Source: an uncultured Clostridia bacterium
GTDB lineage: Bacteria > Bacillota > Clostridia > Lachnospirales > Anaerotignaceae
DNA: 7,800 bases
Direction of reading: 5' to 3'
Assembly (NCBI GenBank): GCA_937888765.1
Contig: CALASU010000339.1
Coordinates: forward strand, 1 to 7,800
Position numbers and translations under genes: made by a program. Below, piece by piece: positions 1-5,260 of this stretch. Positions within the stretch are counted from its first letter, which is position 1. Each line of letters starts with the position of its first letter. A model generated the notes under the pieces. That model was not told where the DNA came from. It searched no databases and was given only the letters and a program-made list of their open reading frames with translations.

Positions 1-5
1 TAAAA

Positions 6-45
6 GCCCAACGTCTCCCCTGGCGTTGGGTTCTCTTTTTATTTT
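6..45 (+). terminator. Rho-independent terminator of a plus-strand gene left of the window
   Basis: A 7-bp perfect stem (CCCAACG at 7-13 with CGTTGGG at 24-30) and a 10-base loop are followed by a T-rich tract at 31-45 (TTCTCTTTTTATTTT). The T-tract lies on the plus-strand side, so it should end transcription from a gene lying just left of the window that converges with the HAD gene. The reverse side also has a short T-run (CTTTTA), so weak action in the other direction is possible. Confidence 0.75.
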
Positions 46-51
46 AAGCAT

Positions 52-88
52 AAAAAGGGGGTGGAAATTTTTTCCATCCCCCTCTTTT
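52..88 (-). terminator. Rho-independent terminator of the HAD phosphatase gene
   Basis: The stem pairs 56-67 with 71-83 (GGGGG-T-GGAAA against TTTCC-A-CCCCC) with a single bulged T at 77 and a three-base loop. Read on the minus strand it is followed by TTTTT. It begins about 14 bases after the TAA of the HAD gene at 102-104, which is the expected place for its terminator. Confidence 0.75.
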
Positions 89-101
89 GTGCTGCACCGA
101 T

Positions 102-905
102 TTACAAAACAAATTTCTCCAGTACCTCTGCTACGCCGTCTTCTTCACAGGTTCTCTCTGTTACATAATCCGCCGCCGCTTTTACAACCGCTTCCCCATT
201 CTGCATGGCAACGCCAAGCCCTGCCCGTTCGATCATGGACAGATCATTTTCGCTGTCGCCGATGGCAATGGTATCCGCCAGAGCAACACCCGCTTCTTTT
301 GCTGCCGCTTCCAGTGCATCGCCCTTGCTGACATCTGTTCTGACAATTTCCATATAAATATCACTGGAAAAAAAGGTATGCAGTTCTTCCCCCAGATAAG
401 GCCTGATTTTTTCCCGCAGTTCCATAAGAACTTCTTTTCTGCCGCTGACAAGGCATTTTGTAAATTCGCCATCATAGTCTGTCGGCTCTTGCAGTACCCA
501 CAGATCTGTACCCATCATTTTCACATATTCCTTTACCATATCGGTCACGGTTTCTACCATGAAATTGCGGTCATCATAATAAAACATTTCCAGACCCAAT
601 TCCCGTGCCAGTTTTGCCACAGGCAGCATTTTTGCGGGAGAAAAGGCTTTTTTCTGCACCAGACGCATATCTTTGAGATCATACAATGCCGCACCATTCT
701 GACAGATAACATAGCCTTTTTTGCCGATCAGCCCCAGTTCCTCCAGAAAACGCTCTACCCCGAACACGCCACGGCCTGTGCAGATCACGAAATCCACACC
801 CTTGTCCACAGCCTTGCGGATTGCGGCTGTGTTTTCCACAGAAAGCCGGATTCCTTCGTATAACAATGTTCCATCCATATCTGAAAATACCATTTTATAA
901 GACAT
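102..905 (-). CDS. HAD superfamily (Cof-type, subclass IIB) phosphatase
   Basis: This 267-residue protein is a HAD-like phosphatase of the Cof/YidA group, cytosolic enzymes that remove phosphate from sugar phosphates or similar small metabolites through an aspartyl-phosphate intermediate. All four HAD motifs are visible: motif I DMDGTLL with nucleophile D9 and acid/base D11; motif II Thr43 in ICTGRG; motif III Lys194; and motif IV GDSENDLSMI at 216-225 with Mg-binding D217 and D221. The central part (about 85-185) is the C2 cap that sets substrate choice. Length is normal for the family. The ATG at 903-905 is preceded by AAGGTG six bases upstream. The substrate cannot be told from sequence. 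It is a single-gene unit with its own terminator, and its upstream region carries the DnaA-box cluster, so DnaA might affect its expression (inference). Confidence 0.93.
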   Translation of the reverse strand: MSYKMVFSDMDGTLLYEGIRLSVENTAAIRKAVDKGVDFVICTGRGVFGVERFLEELGLIGKKGYVICQNGAALYDLKDMRLVQKKAFSPAKMLPVAKLARELGLEMFYYDDRNFMVETVTDMVKEYVKMMGTDLWVLQEPTDYDGEFTKCLVSGRKEVLMELREKIRPYLGEELHTFFSSDIYMEIVRTDVSKGDALEAAAKEAGVALADTIAIGDSENDLSMIERAGLGVAMQNGEAVVKAAADYVTERTCEEDGVAEVLEKFVL

Positions 906-933
906 TTTACACCTTTTTCCTTTCTGAAATACC

Positions 934-1043
934 TGTGGATAATGTGGTTAAATTTGTGGATAACCTTATGGATAACCCATCTTACAAAAAGTTATCCACA
1001 AAATGTGGAAGATTTCACGAGTTATCCACAGATTTTTTCCACA
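934..1043. other. DnaA-box cluster (possible origin or DnaA-binding control locus)
   Basis: Four perfect TTATCCACA boxes lie within 97 bases: 934-942 and 955-963 on the minus strand, 992-1000 and 1022-1030 on the plus strand. Weaker boxes are at 943-951 (TTAACCACA, minus), 967-975 (TTATCCATA, minus) and 1035-1043 (TTTTCCACA, plus, which fits the relaxed TTWTNCACA consensus). The two orientations face each other in two groups. An AT-rich stretch follows at 1042-1068 and could act as an unwinding element. This is far above chance density. dnaA itself is not in the window. The cluster also occupies the upstream region of the HAD gene. Roles to consider are oriC, a DnaA-titrating or timing cluster, or an operator. 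Confidence 0.8.
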
Positions 1044-1061
1044 ATATTTTTCTTCTGTTTA

Positions 1062-1090
1062 TAAAAAAGAAGCCCGCTTGACGGGCTTCT
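1062..1090 (-). terminator. Second terminator downstream of the par operon
   Basis: A perfect 9-bp stem (AGAAGCCCG at 1068-1076, CGGGCTTCT at 1082-1090) with loop CTTGA is followed on the minus strand by a run of seven T. It lies about 130 bases beyond the end of the DUF4446 gene and would stop any read-through before the DnaA-box cluster and the HAD gene. Confidence 0.75.
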
Positions 1091-1097
1091 CTCCCGC

Positions 1098-1139
1098 CTG
1101 CGGCGGTGTCGCTTGCGACTAACTACCTTGCCGCCGCAG
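1098..1139. repeat. Nested GC-rich inverted repeat
   Basis: Outer arms CTGCGGCGG (1098-1106) and CCGCCGCAG (1131-1139) are exact reverse complements. Inside them lies a second hairpin, GTCGC (1108-1112) with GCGAC (1115-1119). No reading frame is convincing here. It looks like an extragenic palindromic element sitting between the two terminators. Confidence 0.55.
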
Positions 1140-1156
1140 TGCGATCCCCCGGAGGG

Positions 1157-1197
1157 TTTTTACTCTATAAGAAACGAAGTTTCTTATAGAGTAAAAA
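1157..1197. repeat. Long perfect palindrome with AGAAAC-GAA-GTTTCT core
   Basis: Arms 1157-1175 and 1179-1197 are perfect 19-bp reverse complements around a GAA centre. The core around the loop recurs in reverse complement at 3957-3971 in the parA leader, so this is a repeat family rather than a single hairpin. It directly abuts and overlaps the A-run of the DUF4446 terminator. Confidence 0.65.
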
Positions 1198-1221
1198 AAG
1201 AGGAGAGCTCTCCTCTTTTTT
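1194..1221 (-). terminator. Terminator of the parA-parB-DUF4446 operon
   Basis: A 28-base perfect palindrome is centred on GAGCTC (1205-1210), with a GC-rich inner part GAGGAGAGCTCTCCTC and outer A/T tracts, giving T-runs on either strand. The DUF4446 stop codon TAA (1220-1222) overlaps its edge, so the terminator begins right at the end of the gene. By symmetry it can work in both directions. Confidence 0.8.
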
Positions 1222-2152
1222 ATTCGTCCTTCTGTAAATCCTCCAATACAGTTTCCTGTTCAACAGCTTCTTCTGCAAATGCCGATACAGGATCTAATAT
1301 TTCGCTGTGAATCGGTTCTCTGAGTGCCTCCGCAAGGGCAAGCACTTCCATATTCTGTTCGGCGGCTTTTACCGCTTCTCTTTTTTTCAGGATTGCTTCT
1401 GCCGCCGCAATTTTACCTGCCAGTGTTCCTTCCCGCAGGATCAGTTCGCGTTCTTCCTGTGTCACATCGCCGATAGAAGCCATTTTTTCTCTATGCTTCG
1501 CTTCTATCGTATTTTCATTGGCGGCTTTCTTCGCTTCTGTTGCTTTTTCCAGATCTTCCAGAGAAATCTGGTTTTCAGCTACATCTTTATCCTTTTTACG
1601 GAAAATCGGTTTGAAGCGCAGTTTTACTACTTTTTCATGCTTAGGTGTATATGCTTTTTTCTGCGCCAGTTCTACCGCCTGTATTTCTTCCTCAGAAAGC
1701 ATGTAAGTGCTGACTCCCATTTCGATGGGCTTCGCATAGGTAAAAGAGCCTGTACGGCTATGAATCCCATTCAGCACAACACCATTATCCTCTGCATCCA
1801 GAAGAGCTAGGGCAAAACAGAGATTGCCGCCCATTTCATCAAAGGGATTATAACGAATCAGCCCTACCTTCTGAATCTGTGTTTTAAAGGTCTGGTCAAT
1901 ATCTGTTACCATATCCAGCAGCTTGCTGTATTTTTCTTCTATCTGCTTGGAACTTTCAAAATATTCATCCAGCTTCTGCTCCAGATTCATAGAGGGTCTT
2001 TTACCCGTTCCCATAAAGAAATCGTATCGTTTTTTCTGTCTGCCTAATTTCACAAACAGCACGATACACAATATAAACAACACAACGACAGCCACCGCCA
2101 GTCCCAGCAGGAGCATCGTCATCATTTCCTGTGTGAGTGTAATCATCATCAT
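1220..2152 (-). CDS. DUF4446 family membrane protein with long charged C-terminal extension
   Basis: This 310-residue protein carries the DUF4446 family domain, a protein of unknown role that is repeatedly found next to parAB in Firmicutes. One membrane helix spans about residues 12-36 (LLLGLAVAVVVLFILCIVLF and flanks), probably with the C-terminus in the cytoplasm given the following KLGRQKKR. A helical stretch (55-95) then leads to the conserved core at about 96-165, with VGLIRYNPFDEMGGNLCFAL, an LNGIHSR stretch and SEEEIQAVELA. Family members are usually around 150-180 residues; here about 140 more follow (170-310), basic up to about 190 and then Ala/Glu/Lys-rich, helical and without recognisable domain. 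The first of three ATG codons at 2150-2152 follows AAGGA by eight bases and lies 13 bases after the parB stop, so it is cotranslated with parB. The function is unknown; a membrane link for the segregation machinery is only a guess. Confidence 0.87.
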   Translation of the reverse strand: MMMITLTQEMMTMLLLGLAVAVVVLFILCIVLFVKLGRQKKRYDFFMGTGKRPSMNLEQKLDEYFESSKQIEEKYSKLLDMVTDIDQTFKTQIQKVGLIRYNPFDEMGGNLCFALALLDAEDNGVVLNGIHSRTGSFTYAKPIEMGVSTYMLSEEEIQAVELAQKKAYTPKHEKVVKLRFKPIFRKKDKDVAENQISLEDLEKATEAKKAANENTIEAKHREKMASIGDVTQEERELILREGTLAGKIAAAEAILKKREAVKAAEQNMEVLALAEALREPIHSEILDPVSAFAEEAVEQETVLEDLQKDE

Positions 2153-2165
2153 TTACTTCAATTCC

Positions 2166-3068
2166 TTATTGTCTTTTTAAGAGCACCAAAAGACGCTCCA
2201 GATCTTCTTCCGAATAGTATTCGATTTCAATTTTACCCTTGCCCTTTTTGCCTGTAGGTTTCAGCTTTACCTTTGTGGAAAAAATGGATTTCAGTTCTTC
2301 TTCCATACTGCGGTACGCCGCCGCTTTTGCATCAGGAACAGCTTCTTTTTCCTCGGGCTGTTCTTCCTGCTTCTGCTGGTATGCTTTTACCATCGCTTCT
2401 ACTGCACGCACGCTCAAGCCTTCTGCCAGAATTTTTTCTGCCATTGCAAGCTGTACCTCTCCATCGGCAACAGGAAGCAATGTACGGGCATGACCGCCCG
2501 TCAGTTTATTTTCAATGACAAGCTGACGCACCCTTTCATCCAGCTGCAGCAGACGCATTGCATTTGTGATTGCAGAACGGCTTTTACCAACCTTCTGTGC
2601 AATCTGTTCCTGACTCAGCTGAAACTCTTCCTGTAAACGGTAATAGCTTTCTGCTTCTTCAATAGGGTTCAGATCCTCCCGCTGCACATTTTCCACCAGT
2701 GCCGCTTCAAAGGCTTCTGCTTCCTCCCATTTTTTGACCACTACAGGGATTTTATCCATGCCTGCAATTTTTGCCGCTCTCCAGCGGCGTTCTCCTGCAA
2801 TCAATTCATAGTAGTCCCCATTTTTCTTTACGACTACAGGCTGAATCATACCATAGGTTTTCAGAGAAGCCGCCAGTTCTTCCAGAGCGGTTTCGTCGAA
2901 ATACTTCCGAGGCTGTTTGCGGTTTGGTTCGATCAGGTCGATATCCAGTTCTGCTTTTGCTTCCTCAATGCGTTTTGCAGGAGCAGCTTTCATGTCTTCC
3001 AATTCTGTATTGATAAGAGCATTGATCCCAAGCCCTTTCATGCCCAGACCTTTCTTTTTGACTGCCAT
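2166..3068 (-). CDS. parB: Chromosome partitioning protein ParB (Spo0J)
   Basis: ParB binds parS, loads on DNA as a CTP-dependent sliding clamp, recruits SMC in related bacteria and stimulates ParA. The 300-residue product has, in order: a basic N-terminal peptide (KKKGLGMKGLGINALI, 4-19) that contacts ParA; the N-terminal CTPase domain (about 41-135) with GERRWRAA (92-99) and ENVQREDLNPIEEA (126-139); a helix-turn-helix region at 151-177 (LSQEQIAQKVGKSRSAI) that reads parS; a Gln/Glu-rich linker (231-247); and a C-terminal dimerisation domain (251-300). The ATG at 3066-3068 was chosen because it is one base after the parA stop, has AAGGAG within the end of parA, and begins the conserved KGLG peptide. 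An in-frame extension upstream would overlap parA and shows no family features. Two matching parS sites lie upstream of parA. Confidence 0.97.
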   Translation of the reverse strand: MAVKKKGLGMKGLGINALINTELEDMKAAPAKRIEEAKAELDIDLIEPNRKQPRKYFDETALEELAASLKTYGMIQPVVVKKNGDYYELIAGERRWRAAKIAGMDKIPVVVKKWEEAEAFEAALVENVQREDLNPIEEAESYYRLQEEFQLSQEQIAQKVGKSRSAITNAMRLLQLDERVRQLVIENKLTGGHARTLLPVADGEVQLAMAEKILAEGLSVRAVEAMVKAYQQKQEEQPEEKEAVPDAKAAAYRSMEEELKSIFSTKVKLKPTGKKGKGKIEIEYYSEEDLERLLVLLKRQ

Positions 3069-3069
3069 A

Positions 3070-3843
3070 TCACTTCCACTCCTTTTCCATGACTTCTTCG
3101 GCCAGCAATGCGTATGCCTCTGCGCCCTTGGATCTGGGGTCGTACAGATGAATCGGCAGACCATGGCTGGGTGCTTCGCCCAGACGTACATTTCTGGGGA
3201 TAATGGTACGATATACATTCTGTGCCAGACTGCGTTTTACTTCTTCCACTACCTGCAGAGAAAGGTTTGTTCTGGCATCGAACATGGTAAACACGATCCC
3301 CTCAATTTCCAGTTCAGGGTTCAGGCGTTTCTTCACCAGATTAACGGTATGTAAAAGCTGTTCCAGACCTTCCAGAGCGAAGTATTCACACTGAATGGGA
3401 ACGAGAACCGTATCTGCCGCCACCAATGCATTGATTGTGATTAAGTTCAAAGAAGGAGGACAGTCAATGATAATAAAGTCATAGTTGTCCTTAATTTTCT
3501 CCAGTTCTTCACGGATGATAAATTCTCTGTCATCCTTGCCAATCAGTTCGATTTCTGCACCTGTCAGATTGATATTGGCAGGCACAACCTCCAGACCTTC
3601 CACGCAGGTCGGCTGTTTTACCTCATCCATAGAGGCATCTCCCAAGAAAATATCATAGATTGTCAGAGGTACGCCGTTTTTATCCAGACCCAAGCCGCTT
3701 GTGGTATTGCCCTGCTGATCTGCGTCAATTGCCAGCACACGCTTGCCCTCTGCCGCAAGGCAGGCAGAAAGATTGATCGCGGTTGTAGTCTTGCCCACGC
3801 CGCCTTTCTGATTTGTTACTGCGATAATTCTTACTTTACTCAT
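3070..3843 (-). CDS. parA: Chromosome partitioning ATPase ParA (Soj)
   Basis: This 257-residue deviant-Walker ATPase works with ParB in origin segregation; the Soj members also regulate DnaA. The deviant Walker A NQKGGVGKTT is at 11-20 with signature Lys13 and catalytic Lys18, the A' motif IDADQQGN at 39-46 (D40, D42), and Walker B FIIIDCPP at 123-130 (D127). The segment PRNVRLGEAPSHG (216-228) holds the arginine used for non-specific DNA binding in relatives. It has no N-terminal helix-turn-helix, so it is the chromosomal (small) type. The ATG at 3841-3843 has AAGGTGG and GGAAGGA just upstream and begins the usual MSKVRIIAVTNQKGG; a longer in-frame start at 3918 would translate the palindromes. 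The gene is first of a tight operon with parB, whose start is one base after this stop. Confidence 0.97.
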   Translation of the reverse strand: MSKVRIIAVTNQKGGVGKTTTAINLSACLAAEGKRVLAIDADQQGNTTSGLGLDKNGVPLTIYDIFLGDASMDEVKQPTCVEGLEVVPANINLTGAEIELIGKDDREFIIREELEKIKDNYDFIIIDCPPSLNLITINALVAADTVLVPIQCEYFALEGLEQLLHTVNLVKKRLNPELEIEGIVFTMFDARTNLSLQVVEEVKRSLAQNVYRTIIPRNVRLGEAPSHGLPIHLYDPRSKGAEAYALLAEEVMEKEWK

Positions 3844-3862
3844 TTCCTTCCACCTTTCGTTC

Positions 3863-3973
3863 TTGAGGGCGTTGCCCTCAAACTCCCTGTTAAAACCCTG
3901 AGGGGCGCCGCCCCTCAAACTCCCCGCAAGGGCATAATGCCCTTGACCCTATACGCAGAAACTTCGTTTCTGC
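3863..3973. repeat. Array of four palindromes in the parA leader
   Basis: Four perfect hairpins stand in a row: TTGAGGGC/GCCCTCAA (3863-3870, 3874-3881), TGAGGGGCG/CGCCCCTCA (3899-3907, 3909-3917), CAAGGGCAT/ATGCCCTTG (3927-3935, 3937-3945) and GCAGAAAC/GTTTCTGC (3955-3962, 3966-3973). The first two share an adjacent CCCTCAAACTCCC in direct repeat with a 37-base period (3875-3887, 3912-3924). The last shares its core with the palindrome at 1157-1197. None is followed by a clear T-run toward parA, so they are not ordinary terminators; they would form a structured 5' leader in the parA mRNA. Confidence 0.8.
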
Positions 3974-4041
3974 CGAAAAAAATCCGATAACTTAGCCGAA
4001 AGCAAATAAAAGTTTTTCGATTGTTTAAAATTCTGTAAACC

Positions 4042-4050
4042 ATTGTACCA
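4042..4050 (-). promoter_or_regulatory. Probable parA promoter (extended -10)
   Basis: On the minus strand this reads TGGTACAAT: a TG-n extended -10 with TACAAT (5 of 6 to TATAAT). The place for a -35 (4065-4070 with a 17-base spacer) reads TCGCTT, a poor match, and falls on the edge of the first parS palindrome. Transcription would start near 4035 and give a leader of about 190 bases before parA. ParB bound at parS could therefore control it (inference). Confidence 0.5.
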
Positions 4051-4061
4051 TAAAACCATAG

Positions 4062-4090
4062 AAAAAGCGATGTTTCACGTGAAACATCGC
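4062..4090 (-). terminator. Terminator-like use of parS site 1 behind the lipid kinase gene
   Basis: On the minus strand the 24-base parS palindrome can fold as a 10-bp stem with an ACGT loop and is followed at once by TTTTTC. This is a plausible intrinsic terminator for the lipid kinase gene, whose stop is at 4182-4184; no other terminator is seen between that stop and parA. The shared use is inferred from shape only. Confidence 0.45.
4067..4090. promoter_or_regulatory. parS site 1 (ParB centromere site)
   Basis: The 16-base TGTTTCACGTGAAACA at 4071-4086 is a perfect match to the Spo0J parS consensus. The dyad extends on both sides (GCGA before, TCGC after) to a 24-base perfect palindrome. 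It lies 228 bases upstream of the parA start. Confidence 0.95.
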
Positions 4091-4126
4091 CCAAAAGTTT
4101 CTACAAATTATTTTTTTGTTTTTCAT

Positions 4127-4144
4127 ATGTTTCACGTGAAACAT
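4127..4144. promoter_or_regulatory. parS site 2 (ParB centromere site)
   Basis: A second perfect TGTTTCACGTGAAACA lies at 4128-4143, within an 18-base palindrome. Its centre is 57 bases from that of site 1. Unlike site 1 it has no flanking T-run. A third, half-only match GTGAAACA is at 4154-4161. Confidence 0.95.
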
Positions 4145-4181
4145 CTCCTATTTGTGAAACACTGTCGTTTGCTGTCGTTTT

Positions 4182-5138
4182 TTATTTGAAAATCTGAGGG
4201 AACTGCAGCTTTTTCACTTCCCCATTTTCCTTTTCTTCAAACTTGCCGAATACAGGGAGCGCATTGTGAATGACCTTTACTTCCAACGGCATGTCAGGCC
4301 CCAGTTCCCCGTCAACTGTGGATTCCATGATGTTAAAGTTTTCATCCAGACATTCGATTTTGAAATAGTTATCCTTGATATACAGTATATTTTTATCGTT
4401 GATATGCTCCCCTGCCAGCATCTTCAGAAACAAGGGTGTCATTTCATACAGAGGTTTTCCTTTAATGGCAACCAGTTCAAATTTCCCGTCTGTTACCTCA
4501 GATTCTGGAGAAACTTTTGTGAAGCCGCCTGTCCCTGCGCTGTTCATAATCATATACAGATACAGATCCTCTTCAATGACCTCTGTGCTTGTGGTAATGC
4601 GGAACGGAATTTTATGAAAATTCGTTGTAATCTGTTCTACCCCCTTCAGATAATAGGACAGATTCCCCAGTGCATTTTTCAGATCCTTATCTACTGTCTG
4701 GGATACATTCGTCAGCAGACCGCCTGCACAGACATTGATGAAATAAATCTCATCATTTACAATGCCCAGATCAATTTCTACAGGTTCTGTAGATACAATC
4801 GTACGGCAGGCATCCTCTACCTTTCCTGTTTTAAAGCCCAGATATGTTGCAAAGTCATTTGCCGTACCGGAAGGGATGATCCCCAGCGGTCTTTTCAGAC
4901 CACGCTTCATCATGGCATTCAGTACAATATTGACTGTGCCGTCCCCGCCGGAAGCTACGATAATATCATAGACATCGTCCATCTGTGCAATATGCGTATC
5001 AATGTCCCCCGGCTGCAATGTGCGAAATGGATGCACCTCATAGCCGCCCTCCTGAAAGACACCGATACAGGTATCCAATTCATTTTTAAAGCTCTTATTG
5101 CCTGAAAAAGGATTGTAGATCAATTTCAGCTTTTTCAC
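4182..5138 (-). CDS. YegS/DgkB-type diacylglycerol/lipid kinase
   Basis: This 318-residue protein belongs to the YegS/Rv2252/BmrU lipid kinase family, which includes DgkB; such enzymes phosphorylate diacylglycerol or related lipids at the membrane face using ATP, here probably in lipid recycling. The N-terminal nucleotide domain shows NPFSGNKS (9-16), the GGDGT motif within ASGGDGTVN (62-70), and IPSGTANDFA (88-97). The C-terminal beta-sandwich has DLG (123-125), NSAGTGGF (199-206) and the DGE motif (276-278) with the family's catalytic acidic residue. Length is about 20 residues above the typical 290-300, mainly a short Lys/Glu tail. The start is GTG (5136-5138) with AGAAGGG eight bases upstream, in place of any ATG. 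The exact substrate is not determined by sequence. The two parS sites lie just downstream. Confidence 0.93.
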   Translation of the reverse strand: MKKLKLIYNPFSGNKSFKNELDTCIGVFQEGGYEVHPFRTLQPGDIDTHIAQMDDVYDIIVASGGDGTVNIVLNAMMKRGLKRPLGIIPSGTANDFATYLGFKTGKVEDACRTIVSTEPVEIDLGIVNDEIYFINVCAGGLLTNVSQTVDKDLKNALGNLSYYLKGVEQITTNFHKIPFRITTSTEVIEEDLYLYMIMNSAGTGGFTKVSPESEVTDGKFELVAIKGKPLYEMTPLFLKMLAGEHINDKNILYIKDNYFKIECLDENFNIMESTVDGELGPDMPLEVKVIHNALPVFGKFEEKENGEVKKLQFPQIFK

Positions 5139-5205
5139 ACAAATACCCTTCTTTCATTTACAAAATTCAACTGTTTTAACAAATATTTCCAATGATAAAA
5201 CAGGG

Positions 5206-5238
5206 AAAGCAAAATAGCTGAAACAGCTATTTTGCTTT
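5206..5238. terminator. Hairpin between argS and the lipid kinase gene
   Basis: A perfect 15-bp stem (5206-5220 with 5224-5238, AAAGCAAAATAGCTG and its complement) has a 3-base loop. It lies 23 bases after the argS stop. On the minus strand a T-rich arm (ATTTTGCTTT) closes the stem, but CCC follows, so the T-tract is within the stem. It probably ends the argS transcript, although its form is not classical. Confidence 0.6.
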
Positions 5239-5260
5239 TAACCATAAATCTATGTTTTGA

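Noticed and set aside
87..863. Open frame of 258 codons on the plus strand
   Set aside because: It is antisense to the HAD gene and has no ribosome site or recognisable domain.
3069..3218. In-frame extension of ParB by 50 residues
   Set aside because: It overlaps parA out of frame, has no ParB features, and the ATG at 3068 has a good ribosome site and starts the conserved KGLG peptide.
4162..4180. Direct repeat CTGTCGTTT, twice with 10-base spacing
   Set aside because: It is short and present only twice just after the lipid kinase stop; helical-phase spacing is suggestive of a binding site, but nothing else supports this.
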